NCBI GenBank assembly: GCA_014843695.1
Contig: CM026397.1
Span: 46,500,891 to 46,564,890, forward strand
Direction: 5' to 3'
Length of the DNA: 64,000 nt
DNA from: Archivesica marissinica
Taxonomy: Eukaryota > Mollusca > Bivalvia > Venerida > Vesicomyidae
The notes beneath the pieces were generated by a model that did no database searches, had not been told where the DNA came from, and saw nothing but the letters and a program-made list of their open reading frames with translations. Position numbers and translations under genes: made by a program. Below are positions 33,901 through 48,900 of the stretch, piece after piece (within the stretch, counting starts at the first letter, position 1; each line of letters opens with the position of its first letter).

Positions 33901-36900
33901 TAAATGTTTGCGTGTTAATACATTGGATCACAGACGTTTGGGGTCTTGGACAAATGTTTGCTTGTTAAAACGTTGTACCACAGACGCTTGGGGTCTGGAT
34001 AAATGTTTGCTTGTTAATACGTTGTACCACAGACGCTTGGGGTCTGTATAAATGTTTGCTTGTTAATTCATTGGATCACAGACGCTTGGGGTCTGGACAA
34101 ATGTTTGCTTGTTAATACGTTGTACCACAGACGCTTGGTGTCTGGATAAATGTTTGCGTGTTAATACATTGGATCACAGACGTTTGGGGTCTTGGACAAA
34201 TGTTTGCTTGTTAAAACGTTGTACCACAGACGCTTGGGGTCTTGGACAAATGTTTGCGTGTTAATGCATTGGATCACAGACGCTTGGGGTCTTGGACAAA
34301 TGTTTGCTTGTTAATACGTTGTACCACAGACGCTTGGGGTCTGGATAAATGTTTACTTGTTAAAACGTTGTACCACAGACGATTGGGGTCTGGACAAATG
34401 TTTGCTTGTTAATACGTTGTACCACAGACGCTTGGGGTCTGGACAAATGTTTGCTTGTTAAAACGTTGTACCACAGACGATTGGGGTCTGGACAAATGTT
34501 TGCTTGTTAATACGTTGTACCACAGACGCTTGGGGTCTGGATAAATGTTTGCTTGTTAATACATTGGATCACAGACGCTTGGGGTCTGGATAAATGTTTG
34601 CTTGTTAATACGTTGTACCACAGACGCTTGGGGTCTGGACAAATGTTTGCTTGTTAATACGTTGTACCACAGACGCTTGGGGTCTGGATAAATGTTTGCT
34701 TGTTAATACGTTGTACCACAGACGCTTGGGGTCTGGACAAATGTTTGCTTGTTAATACGTTGTACCACAGACGCTTGGGGTCTGGATAAATGTTTGCTTG
34801 TTAATACGTTGTACCACAGACGCTTGGGGTCTGAACAAATATATGCTTGTTAATACGTTGTACCACAGACGCTTGGGGTCTGGATAAATGTTTGCTTGTT
34901 AATACATTGGATCACAGACGCTTGGGGTCTGGACAAATGTTTGCTTGTTAATACGCTGTACCACAGACGCTTGGGGTCTGGATAAATGGTTGCTTGTTAA
35001 TACATTGTACCACAGACGCTTGGGGTCTGGATACATGTTTGATTGTTAATACCTTGTACCACAGACGCTTGGGGTCTGTATAAATGTTTGCTTGTTAATA
35101 CATTGGATCACAGATGCTTGGGGTCTGGACAAATGTTTGCTTGTTAATACGTTGTACCACAGACGCTTGGGGTCTGGATAAATGTTTGCGCGTTAATACA
35201 TTGGATCACAGACGTTTGGGGTCTTGGACAAATGTTTGCTTGTTAAAACGTTGTACCACAGACGCTTGGGGTCTGGATAAATGTTTGCTTGTTAATACGT
35301 TGTACCACAGACGCTTGGGGTCTGTATAAATGTTTGCTTGTTAATACATTGGATCACAGACGCTTGGGGTCTGGACAAATGTTTGCTTGTTAATACGTTG
35401 TACCACAGACGCTTGGTGTCTGGATAAATGTTTGCGTGTTAATACATTGGATCACAGACGTTTGGGGTCTTGGACAAATGTTTGCTTGTTAAAACGTTGT
35501 ACCACAGACGCTTGGGGTCTGGATAAATGTTTGCTTGTTAATACGTTATACCACAGACGCTTGGGGTCTGGATACATGTTTGCTTGTTAATACGTTGTAC
35601 CACAGACGCTTGGGGTCTGGATAAATGTTTGCTTGTTAATACGTTATACCACAGACGCTTGGGGTCTGGATACATGTTTGCTTGTTAATACGTTGTACCA
35701 CAGACGCTTGGGGTCTGGATAAATGTTTGCTTGTTAATACGTTATACCACAGACGCTTGGGGTCTGGATACATGTTTGCTTGTTAATACGTTGTACCACA
35801 GACGCTTGGGGTCTGGATACATGTTTGCTTGTTAATACGTTGTACCACAGACGCTTGGGGTCTGGATAAATGTTTACTTGTTAAAACGTTGTACCACAGA
35901 CGATTGGGGTCTGGACAAATGTTTGCTTGTTAATACGTTGGATCACAGACGCTTGGGGTCTTGGACAAATGTTTACTTGTTAATACATTGGATCACAGAC
36001 GCTTGGGGTCTTGGACAAATGTTTGCTTGTTAATACATTGGATCACAGACGCTTGGGGTCTTGGACAAATGTTTGCGTGTTAATATATTGGATCACAGAC
36101 GCTTGGGGTCTGGATAAATGTTTGCAGGTTCAAAACCACAAAAATAAGAAACTGTTTTGGTTTTTTTTAAGAACACTATGATACACTATAAGCTTGACAT
36201 TGTACATACATATTTTGTTTACACCATTCCAAGCAAGTTTAAAAATGACACCCGTCACTATAAAGGCTATATACTGATAGTGTATATATAAGTTTCTTAG
36301 TTTTGTGAACCCGCAAACCTTTGTCTAGACTCCAAGCGTCTGTGCATTGGATTGCGAATTCATGGACACACGGTCTCACTAATAATATTAACAGTCATTC
36401 AGATCACAGACTCTCGGCGTGAATCTGGGACACCATAAATGGGAGCATACCCCCCAACCCTACTGACCCCATGACCAGATCTTCCCCAATGACCAGACCC
36501 TCCCCCATGACCAGATCCTCCCCAATGACCAGACCCTCCCCCAATGACCAGATCCTCCCCAATGACCAGACCCTCCCCCATGATCAGATCTTCCCCCCAT
36601 GACCAGACCCTCCCCCATGACCAGATCTTCCCCAATGACCAGATCTTCCCCAATGACCAGATCTTCCCCCATGACCAGATCTTCCCATGACCAGACCCTC
36701 CCCCATGACCAGATCTTCCCCATGACCAGACCCTCCCCCATGACCAGATCCTCCCCAATGACCAGACCCTCCCCCAATGACCAGATCTTCCCCATGACCA
36801 GACCCTCCCCCATGACCAGATCCTAACCAATGACCAGACCCTCCCCAATGACCAGATCCTCCCATGACCAGACCCTCCCCCATGACCAGACCCTCCCCCA

Positions 36901-39900
36901 TGACCAGATCTTCCCCAATGACCAGATCTTCCCTCATGACCAGACCCTCCCCCATGACCAGACCCTCCCCCATGACCAGACCCTCCCTCATGACCAGATC
37001 TTCCACCATGATCAGACCCTCCCCCATGCCCAGATCTTCCCCCATGACCAGACCCTCCCCCATGACCAGACCCTTCCCCATAACCAGATCTTCCCAATGA
37101 CCAGATCTTCCCTCATGACCAGACCCTCCCCCATGACCAGATCTTCCCCATGACCAGATCTTCCCCCATGACCAGACCCTCCCCCATGACCAGATCTTCC
37201 CCCATGACCAGATCTTCCCCCATGACCAGACCCTCCCCCATGACCAGACCCTCCCCCATGACCAGATCTTCCCCCATGACCAGACCCTTCCCCCATGACC
37301 AGCCCCTCCCCCATGACCAGACCCTCCCCCATGACCAGACCCTCCCCATGACCAGACCCTCCCCATGACCAGACCCTCCCCCATGACCAGATCTTCCACC
37401 ATGACCAGACCCTCCCCCATGACCAGATCTTCCCCATGACCAGATCTTCCCCCATGACCAGATCTTCCCTCATGACCAGACCCTACCCCATGACAAGATC
37501 CTCCCCCATGACCAGATCTTCCCCCATGACCAGACCCTCCCCCATGACCAGATCTCCCCCATGACCAGATCTTCCCCATGACCAGATCTTCCCAATGACC
37601 AGACCCTCCCCCATGACCAGATCTTCCCCCCAGATCTTCCCCCATGACCAGATCTTCCCCAATGACCAGACCCTCCCCCATGACCAGATCTTCCACCATG
37701 ACCAGACCCTCCCCCATGACCAGATCTTCCCCCATGACCAGATCTTCCCCCATGACCAGACCCTCCCCCATGACCAGATCTTCCCCCATGACCAGATCTT
37801 CCCCCATGACCAGACCCTCCCCATGACCAGATCTTCCCCCATGACCAGATCTTCCCCCATGACCAGATCTTCCCCCATGACCAGATCTTCCCCAATGACC
37901 AGATCTTCCCCATGACCAGATATTCCCCATGACCAGACCCTCCCCCATGACCAGATCTTCCCCCATGACCAGATCTTCCCCCAAGACCAGATCTTCCCCA
38001 TGACCAGATCTTCCCCCATGACCAGATCTTCCCCCATGACCAGACCCTCCCCCATGACCAGATCTTCCCCCATGACCAGACCCTCCCCCAGACCTCTTCC
38101 CCAATGACCAGATCTTCCCCAATGACCAGATCTTCCCCCATGACCAGATCCTCCCCAATGACCAGATCTTCCCCCATGACCAGATCTTCCCCCATGACCA
38201 GATCTTCCCCAATGACCAGACCCTCCCCCATGACCAGATCTTCCCCATATATCTACATAACTTTGCCATAAAAATGGTGCTATACCAACATGAATGTGCA
38301 TAATATACAAATAATACACATATCTATGATACTACCCTCGTGTACTATAGTAATCGTATTAGTATGGGTCCGGATAAATTGGCATTTAGATTTTACGACA
38401 GAAATACAGATTGCCAATTGGTTGTTTTATTATATATTTCACATATATTAAGCAGCCACCTGTGCCAAGCAGCCACTTTCTCTGACTCACTTGGCTGGCT
38501 GCTTAAGACAGGTTTGACTGCAGTATATTGTTTTGAACTAACAGTACTTACATGCACTTAAAGGTGATCATTTACTACACTTATATTCACATAAACTGGC
38601 ATACTGAACATGAGAAATAATCTAAATCGTTTTTACAACAAACACGTAGCTACTATTGTGATGCATATCTTTTCTTTCATTTTCAGAAAGTATGTGACTT
38701 TTTGGCGCAGTTAGACAACCTTGCCAAACTGGCAGAACGTCGCAAGAGATGGTCCGTCAGTGTAACAATAGATGGTGATATCAACAGAATTTACGTATTG
38801 CTGGTGAATATTGGACTTGCACCGAGGGAGATTATAACTCAGCCAGGAAGAAAGAATGCAGTGTGGCGAGTGGCAAGATGTTCTCTGAAACTGGTAAAAA
38901 CTCATAATAAAATTTAGAATAAAATTAAACTGTTGAATTAGTTTAATATACAAATTTATGTTAGCTCGATTGCGAAACACGTTCTTACAACTTATATTAA
39001 TCACTATCGAGACCTCATTCCTGATGGAATCCATCGCCACTAGGGAGAGAAGAGGCAACATGGAATTTAAATGCCTTGCCTAAGGGCACAATCGTAATGG
39101 CTCCAGCGGGGCTCGATCTCCGTACCTTTCACACCTGAAGTGAACTCGCATCCACCATGCTATCAGGACTTCCACTTGTATTCTGTTAAATTAGGAATAT
39201 CATTTGTATATCGGTATTTCCCATACTTTATATATGGACTGATAATTAGGAATATTTAAGAATCATTTCCGATAAAGTTTGAAACATCATTTTGGTTTGA
39301 TGAGGAGAAAAATCACCAGCATGTCGAACCATTCGCTCATTAGCAAATCTCAGTGTGATGCACATTCTGACGAAAATTAAACGCCAGTATCGGCTTTAAG
39401 TCTACGTAAGTCTATGGGCGTCTACGTATACACCCTTTATGTAGAAACATTTGTACATGCATGTAGGATGTTGTAAAACACCAAACGTAATTTAATAAAC
39501 AATTCTTAATTTTACTTCAGAATTTGCACCAAGAAGTACGGAGGGTGTGCATTGCAAGTATGTATTGGTTGTTGCTGAGTTCCTGTTGTGCAATTGTATT
39601 TGATGTTGTTAATCTTAGACTTGGCGTCTCAATGATAGATCACACAAAAAAACGTACTTTACGTTACCAAACCATCTACCAATAGTTACGAACATGATGC
39701 GTCAATTGTTTTCATATAATGATCTACAGTACTGTGCTGCACAATAGAGTATATTTTTATGACGTTGATTTGTTTTATACAAATTAATTTTAGCTCGATT
39801 GCGAAACAAATTCTTAAAATTTATATTAATCACTAGGGAGAGAGAAGAGGCAACGTGGAAATGAAATTCCTTGCCTAAGGGCACAATCGTAAATGGCTCC

Positions 39901-42900
39901 AGCTGGGCTCGAACTCCAGACCTTTCGCATCTGAAGCGAACGCGTATCCACTGCGCTATCATGACTTCCTGATTTCTTTTACCTGATGAGAACTCAAACT
40001 CCATTTCTCAGACTAGCCTACAGTCAAACCTGTCAGAGAAGGTGGCTGCTTAGCACGGGTGGCTGCTTAATAGAGATCAACTATATAATAAAACAATTGA
40101 TTGGGAATCTACAAACTGGCTGCTTAATACTTTCTCTTATGTATTTAAATATTATGAAATGATCGAGATATGTTTGTTTATGTTCGTTGACATCTTCAAC
40201 TATTTGTTAAGCTATTTAATTTGTTAGTTCTTCAGCACCTGTGTGATTACGATGACGCAGAAGCTCTAGAGATTTGGGCTCGTTCTTTGTACCAGACCGG
40301 GGACTTTGACTTGGCATATGAAAAAGTCACCTAGCAATGAAATACTGTCAGGTAAATAATAATTCAATACGGAGATTTACGTGCAAGTACTTGCTAATTA
40401 TCGGACTGTTATCCGTGTACTAATATCCGTGTACAGTCTGACGATGTACTAATATCCGTGTACAGTCTGACGATGTACTAATATCCATGTACTAATATCC
40501 GTGTACAGTCTGACGATGTACTAATATCCGTGTACAGTCTGACGATGTACTAATATCCGTGTACAGTCTGACGATGTACTAATATCCATGTACTAATATC
40601 CGTGTACAGTCTGACGATGTACTAATATCCGTGTACAGTCTGACGATGTACTAATATCCATGTACTAATATCCGTGTACAGTCTGACGATGTACTAATAT
40701 CCATGTACTAATATCCGTGTACAGTCTGACGATGTACTAATATCCATGTACTAATATCCGTGTACAGTCTGACGATGTACTAATATCCATGTACTAATAT
40801 CCGTGTACAGTCTGACGATGTACTAATATCCATGTACTAATATCCGTGTACAGTCTGACGATGTACTAATATCCATGTACTAATATCCGTGTACAGTCTT
40901 GACGATGTACTAATATCCGTGTACAGTCTGATGATGTACTAATATCCATGTACTAATACCCGTGTACAGTCTGACGATGTACTAATATCCATGTACTAAT
41001 ATCCGTGTACAGTCTGACGATGTACTAATATCCATGTACTAATATCCGTGTACAGTCTGACGATGTACTAATATCCATGTACATTACGTGTAAAATCCAT
41101 GTACTAATATCCGTGTACAGTCTGACGATGTACTAATATCCATGTACTAATATCCGTGTACAGTCTGACGATGTACTAATATCCATGTACTAATATCCGT
41201 GTACAGTCTGACGATGTACTAATATCCATGTACTAATATCCGTGTACAGTCTGACGATGTACTAATATCCATGTACTAATATCCGTGTACAGTCTTGACG
41301 ATGTACTAATATCCGTGTACAGTCTGATGATGTACTAATATCCATGTACTAATATCCGTGTACAGTCTGACGATGTACTAATATCCGTGTACAGTCTGAC
41401 GATGTACTAATATCCGTGTACAGTCTGATGATGTACTAATATCCATGTACTAATATCCGTGTACAGTCTTGACGATGTACTAATATCCGTGTACAGTCTG
41501 ATGATGTACTAATATCCATGTACTAATATCCGTGTACAGTCTTGACGATGTACTAATATCCGTGTACAGTCTGACGATGTACTAATAACACTACAGTATA
41601 ATTCAAAAGAGCAACATATTTGAGTTGTTTCGTTCACGAGCGGTGAAAATAACGGTCACATATCTCATGCTTCGTTCACGAGCGGTGAAAATAACGGTCA
41701 CATATCTCATGCAATTTCATTAGAAATGTCGTAACAAAGTCGAACGAAAGTCTTTGATATATTTCCAGAGTTTTCATTGTCACAGGAATTGTCGTCTGCT
41801 ACTATTAGTTGATCTATTTATAGCCTCCATTTTACCCATCATGCAAATTTATAGTTAAGATTATCACTCAGATTGGCATCATATTCGTCAATGCATTTTC
41901 TTTAGGCATAGTTATATTTATATTATATAATTCGGAGGTTTTGACTATATAAGGATTACATTCATTTCCTAATAAACTACAGACGGACCTGTAGTCCAGT
42001 GGTTAACACGCTGGACAGGTAATCCAGGGATCACAGGTTCGACCCCCCGTCTGACCGTAATAAAATTAACGGTCTTTCAGATGGGACATTAAACCGAGGT
42101 CTCGTGTTGGTGGTTTACACCATGCACGTAAAAGAACCAGTGGAGACTTTGGAATGGGTCTATGTCTGTATCGTTGCACTATCCTCCAAAAATCTAAACT
42201 GACTAATCTCTTCAGGAGGCCTAGCTCATATGGGTAACCGGTAGAGACGATAAATAAACGTAAAACACATCATATAAAATGACACATGTACATTGATGCT
42301 TCACTGAGCCTACTGTTTGAAATACAAATATGTAACGGGTCAAAACCTTTATGATGTGTTGCATATTTATCCAAGCTAAATACTTTGAAAAACCGCCTCC
42401 ATTGTCGAATGCTTAAGGACGCTGACTTGTATACCACTGTAACCTATCATCACAGACAGTCACGGGTTCGAGCCCCACTCAGACCGTGTCTCTTTATACG
42501 AGACAGTTGGCAGTTTCTTACGGACGTTGGTGCACCAAGTACTGGTTAACTGCTGGAGCCTGCTCTGCCCAGGAAAGGTGTTAGGTAAACTGCGCGTCAC
42601 TCAAATGGGCAACCGGTAGCGACGTTAAATAAACTTATAATAAAAATTAAAAAACGTTAAAAATAAACAAGTACAGCACCGGCACCACAACGTGTCCCAA
42701 TTTTGATCCAAATACGATGCTCAGATGTTGCATAATTTGTGTGAAAGTGAATGGCTAATTTATGAATCCCTAATGTATATTACGTATTGTATGTATCTCA
42801 AAGTATTTTGTGTGGATTTCTAGCTCAAAGTGTCTGCACCATCAACATTATCATGATCGTCATCATTGCCATTGATTTCATAATTGCTCGTTTCTTGTAA

Positions 42901-45900
42901 TCATGTGGATATGTCCAAACAGGATGGTGGAGACCGACAAAGATTAGAGGAGTTTCAATCGGAAATACGCGAGAAGCTTGCAGTAGCGACATCCAATATC
43001 AAGGATGAACCGGATGAGGACTGGTTGGAAGGGACAAATGTCAACAATTCGGTATGATATATGTACATTATCTTTGAGAATGTCATGAAACATTTTCGTA
43101 ATACCATTTATCTAGATACCAAAATAAAAACATCATATCGGTATTGTTAGATGCGTACCATCTGTATATTGGACAAATATCTATTCTAACCAAAAACAAT
43201 TAATTTATATTTTTGTTTGTTTTATAGCATGATACGCATGAAAAGATGACGAAAAAGAGACATAAACGACGTAAGATTTGGATATGTTACATATATTTGA
43301 TTATTCAGTAGGCAAATTTGTTCAAAGGTTTTGTGATGATGTAGCTTTCTTTATAGTCGCCGAGGCATTTGGGCGACTGGTTTCTTTTAAGTAGATTATT
43401 TTGTGGATTATATAAATATATTCATGACTTGAGTGATGATTGTTATACTATAAGTGTAGTGATCTATGACTGTTATACTATAAGTGTAGTGATCTATGAC
43501 TGTTATACTATAAGTGTAGTGATCTATGACTGTTATACTATAAGTGTAGTGATCTATGACTGTTATACTATAAGTGTAGTGATCTATGACTGTTATACTA
43601 TAAGTGTAGTGATATATGACTGTTATACTATAAGTGTAGTGATCTATGACTGTTATACTATAAGTGTATTGATCTATGACTGTTATACTATAAGTGTAGT
43701 GATCTATGACTGTTATACTATAAGTGTAGTGATATATGACTGTTATACTATAAGTGTAGTTATCTATGACTGTTATACTATACGTGTAGTGATCTATGAC
43801 TGTTATACTATAAGTGTAGTGATATATGACTGTTATACTATAAGTGTAGTGATCTATGACTGTTATACTATAAGTGTAGTGATCTATGACTGTTATACTA
43901 TAAGTGTAGTGATCTATGACTGTTATACTATAAGTGTAGTGATCTATGACTGGTTTACTATAAGTGTAGTGATCTATGACTGTTATACTATAAGTGTAGT
44001 GATCTATGACTGTTATACTATAAGTGTAGTGATCTATGACTGTTATACTATAAGTGTAGTGATCTATGACTGTTATACTATAAGTGTAGTGATCTATGAC
44101 TGTTATACTATAAGTGTAGTGATCTATGACTGTTATACTATAAGTGTAGTGATCTATGACTGTTATACTATAAGTGTAGTGATCTATGACTGTTATACTA
44201 TAAGTGTAGTGATCTATGACTGTTATACTATAAGTGTAGTGATCTATGACTGTTATACTATAAGTGTAGTGATCTATGACTGTTATACTATAAGTGTAGT
44301 GATCTATGACTGTTATACTATAAGTGTAGTGATCTATGACTGTTACTACATATGTAAAGGGAATGACTAATAATGGTCAGCAGGGTTCCCGCTGTTGATC
44401 GCCATTTACGACAAAACAAATACTGGCATTAAGTTTTGTGAATTGGCAAAAATATTTTTGGCACATGTTTTGTGAAATACATGGCTTCAGATATTTATCT
44501 GTGAACTATATGTCTCTTAGTTGGCTCCAAGGTTTTCAACTTGGCTACAGTTTTCTTTCAATTGGCGACAGAAGTGGCGCAGACAAAAACATTAGATAGA
44601 GGGAACCCATTATGGGTCACATTCCAATGGTAACACGTTTGACTCGTAATCAGGGTATCGTCGATCCGATTCCATATTCAACTGCTACTAAATGGTCTGA
44701 CTAAGTACAGTTTTTGCTATAAGACTAATAGTTCTGTCACATGAACATGAAAAGTCGCTTGAATGCGACTCTGATTCTTGCAAAACAAACAATGACTATG
44801 CATATCTTAGCTAATGTCTGATTAGCGCAGTTGTTAACACGTTGCTTCTCACCAATGAAACCTGGGTTCGATCCTCGGTCCGGAAAGTATGTGTGGTGGT
44901 ACATGGTCGTCAAGTAGGACAGGTGGGTTTTCTCCGTGTACTCCGGTTTCATCCCACACATTTACGCTTTCATCCGCACCAACGAGAGTGATCAATATAA
45001 GTTGTTAAAGCTTGTTTCGCAATCGTTGTAAAATAAATAAATTTTAAACTAATGTTAACGGTATTCTGCTATGTATGAAACTGATAACTACTCTTTGAAG
45101 ATATTGAAAATTCTATCATGTCGGTTATACTAATTAATACTTGACTAATAACGTGTTTTGCAGCTAAATCAGTTGATCGATCTGCGCTAAGTACACCCTT
45201 ACCAGGATCTCGGTCAAGAGAAGAAGCCAAAGTTTCGCGTTCGTCAACTAGTACGCCTCCCAGAGACACATTCGTACACACCGCAAACGCATCAAGCACA
45301 AAAGCATCGTCTGCTTCTAAGACTGTTACACCAGTGCGAAACCAGAGCCCATGTAGCACAGCGACCACGGCATCAGATGAATCAGGTTTTGGGACAGAAA
45401 CATCGTTGGACTATAGTGTGTCGGATTCCGATTCGGATGACTATACTAGCTTCGATTATGCTAGTTCTTCTAGAACAGACAGTTCCAATGTATCGGAACA
45501 ATATCTTGCGACAGATGCCATGCAAGAGGAAATGTCGTTCTTTGAACAAAGTCGTAGATTTTACCAGGAGAATGATGATATTTCGGAAAACCTCGGGAGT
45601 GCAGACTTAGACGAGAAGCTCCTTAAGACAGGCATATCGCTCAATATGTCGTTTTTGCATCAATTCGAAGATACACACCCGCATGTTATGAGTAGAGATC
45701 AGTTTTATACAGAATTTCTTGACAAAAGTAAGCTTCAACAGAAGCTGCTCGAAAATCCAAGGAAGTACATACTATGTGAGATACAGATAGAAGCAGCACA
45801 CGAGGCATACTGCAAACCGATTGATGCAAAACATTCTATCAATATTATTGAAATTTCGGGTCGATCAAAAATCGGACAGGCCTATAATGAAGATGAGGTT

Positions 45901-48900
45901 GTTGTCGAATTACTCGATGATAAACAGGAAAACGACAAAAGATATGGTAAGGTTATCGGTGTATGGAACAGGCAACGCCACAAAAACACAAAACATCCAG
46001 TTTTTATATGCACACTTGATGACATGGACAGTCATCTTGTACGGCCAATGTGTAAGACAATACCAAAGATTCATATATTGGACAGGGAAATAAAGCAAAA
46101 GTATCAGAGTTTCAAGGCAAGGAGATACAAAATTGAAATTTATGATCATGATGAACGTGTAGGAGAATTATGTAATCCGCGGATAGTGGATATTAATCCG
46201 GCTGATCAGGGTTCCTTCATCTTCCTGGTAGCGTACATCAACTGTGGTACACGCAATATCTACCCGAGAGGGGCAATTATCAAACAGCTTCCGAGCGGAA
46301 GCAGCGTGGCTACCGGATTGATGGTTCTGAATCTGAAACATGAAGTACCGACACTATACAAAAAAAGTACAGTGGAGCAAGTGTCAAGTATGATCAGAAG
46401 AGCAGGCGATGAACCATTAGATCATTTTCTACAGGGCAGAATTGATCTGACGGGGTTAAATATATTTACAATCGATCCACCTGATTCTAAAGACCTAGAT
46501 GATGCCCTCAGTGTGGGGAAAATTGATGGCGGATATAAAGTCGGTGTGCATATTGCCGATGTTGCGATGTACATCCCTCAGAACACACCACTTGATGAAG
46601 AAGCCAGACAGAGAGCTACAACATTTTATCCTGGTATACGAAAATCAAGGAACATGCTTCCTGAACCGCTAAGTGCTAACTTGTGTAGTCTGCTGCAAGG
46701 ACAACTCCGGTTGACAATATCAGTTTTCTTTTACATGGGATCAAATGGCAAACTCATGCAAATGGAGGGAAACAACTGTGATATTGTGAAGTCGTTCATT
46801 CGATCTAAAGGGCAACTGACGTATGGTGAGGCTCAAGAAATGATTTCCAAACAAATGACGGGAAATGATGATATGATTGCACAGGATATCAAATGTTTGT
46901 TTCGGTTAGCCCACATGATTCGAAAGGATAGATTAGGAAATGCCATGTTTGCACTGGACTTGGATTGGGAAGAATCTCATATCGATGACTCTGAGAGAGG
47001 AACCATGGAAGCACATTATCTTGTGGAGGAGTTTATGATCATGACGAATAGAAAAGTGGCTGAGCGATTACTTAGGACATACAGATACTGTGTTCCGCTT
47101 CGCTGTCAACCATTTCCAACAAAAGATAATCTTGAGGAATTTTTCAAACAAAATAACAATTATCTGGACATTGTTGTCAGATTACAGAATAAACAGCTGG
47201 GACCAAAAGAATCCAGTCTCTATGACTGTCTCAATGAACAGACTTCAAAAACCGTTATGCTCTCCCAATCAGTTTGGGATAAGATGAGGGCTTCACCCAA
47301 GACCGCTGCAGCACGGTGTCTTCGAAAGGACGATCTACATCCACTCCAGCTGATAGTCTATCAACACTGGGTCTCTATTCAGGAAAGGGCAGGGTACAGG
47401 TGCTCTGGTAGCCTAACCGGGAAAGCAGATCGTAACCATTACAGCCTGGATATATCCCCCTACACCCATTTCACATCACCAATAAGGCGATATAATGACT
47501 TGATCATACAACGTCTTGTACATGCAGGCATATTTGAGAAAAAGATATCTCCCTATGACAAAGAGGAGATAGATACCATTTGTATGCATATCAACTCGGT
47601 AACAAAACGGGCAAAAGCATACGAAAAAGAATGCAAGTCGCTTCAGCAAGCGGTCGAGTTCAAGAGTAATCCGAAGATGGTCAACTGTTTTGTTGATGAG
47701 GTAACAGATAGAGGCATTACTCTGTGTTCCCCACTGCTGAAATATGTGTCGAAATCCAACAGGGAACTTACATCCAACCGTTTGGATATGGGATTCAAAC
47801 CGGACATATTCAAAGACAATGCCACAAAATGGAACAAAGTCAACGCTGTATGGAGAAAAAGATTGTACGACTTTCACGTGCAACCCAATTACCCACCAGA
47901 TAGAGGAAACCAATTGAGGTTGAATCCAAACAAAGGCGTCGTTTTCCTACCATTATACGAGTGGGCCAGAATGTTGAAATGTGCCGTGGAAGGTAACGTT
48001 GCAGATTTATCTCGTACTATCAGGAATGCAAATGCTTCGCATCACAGTGAAGGATCGGACGACGTTTCAACGGAGTGTCGTGATTTGCAAATGATGCAAC
48101 CAAACACAAAGTTCTCTATGACATACGCCCGTGGCCAGCAAGTGAAGATACAGATGTCGGCCGAACCTTTCAAGGGAATGATTGCACCAAAACCAATGCT
48201 TTATAACATGACCGGCAACATCAAGTTCTGTCTTCAGCATACCGAAAACCCAGTTTTGTATCTTTATAGATACGTGACACGCGGAACTTGTGATCAATAT
48301 CAGAACGTGAAAATGTATCTTGAGAGATGGTTGCCAATAATGCTCATGGAATCTGCCACTGGAATAGTTAGAAATGAAGAATCATGTAACATCAACAATG
48401 TTCATATAAAATTCACAGGCGACAGAAAAGGAAAGTTTGCCCTCGGGTTGACTGAGTGTGTTGTTAGGAATATAGAGTTGTCTGGAACGGTTTCAGATGA
48501 CGAAGATGATGCTGATGATGACACAGTTGGTGCATCATCGTATGACTGGCTATGCTTGAAAACGACTCTTCCAGTCTCCAACACAGCTGTGGAACATCAA
48601 AATCAAGATGTGCAAGCACTCGATACAGTGTGGTTAGGCCATGCCGAGGTCACTAGAGTTAAAAGGAAGAAGGACCAACGTACTGGTGGGAAAATCACAG
48701 TTTCATTTTCTCTGCACGAGAAAGCACCGGAATTCCCAGCGAATTTCCACCAGACGTCTGCAGATCAGAGATTTAGCGTGGAGATTCTGAGGAAATCAGA
48801 GGTAGATAGGTATGTGCATGCAACCATTGAATTGATTAGTTCACATACATAGTTATGAACATTTCGTAGCAGTATTCTTCAGATCAAATAAGACTGTTTG

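Noticed and set aside
36399..38319. Gly/Trp/His-rich and Pro-rich long frames (up to 561 codons)
   Set aside because: Multi-frame openness on both strands follows from the 18/19-bp array. There is no unique sequence within the frames.
43369..44370. A 333-codon open frame of a 10-residue repeat
   Set aside because: Produced by the 30-bp minisatellite inside an intron of the HELZ2-like gene. No splice or start context supports it.
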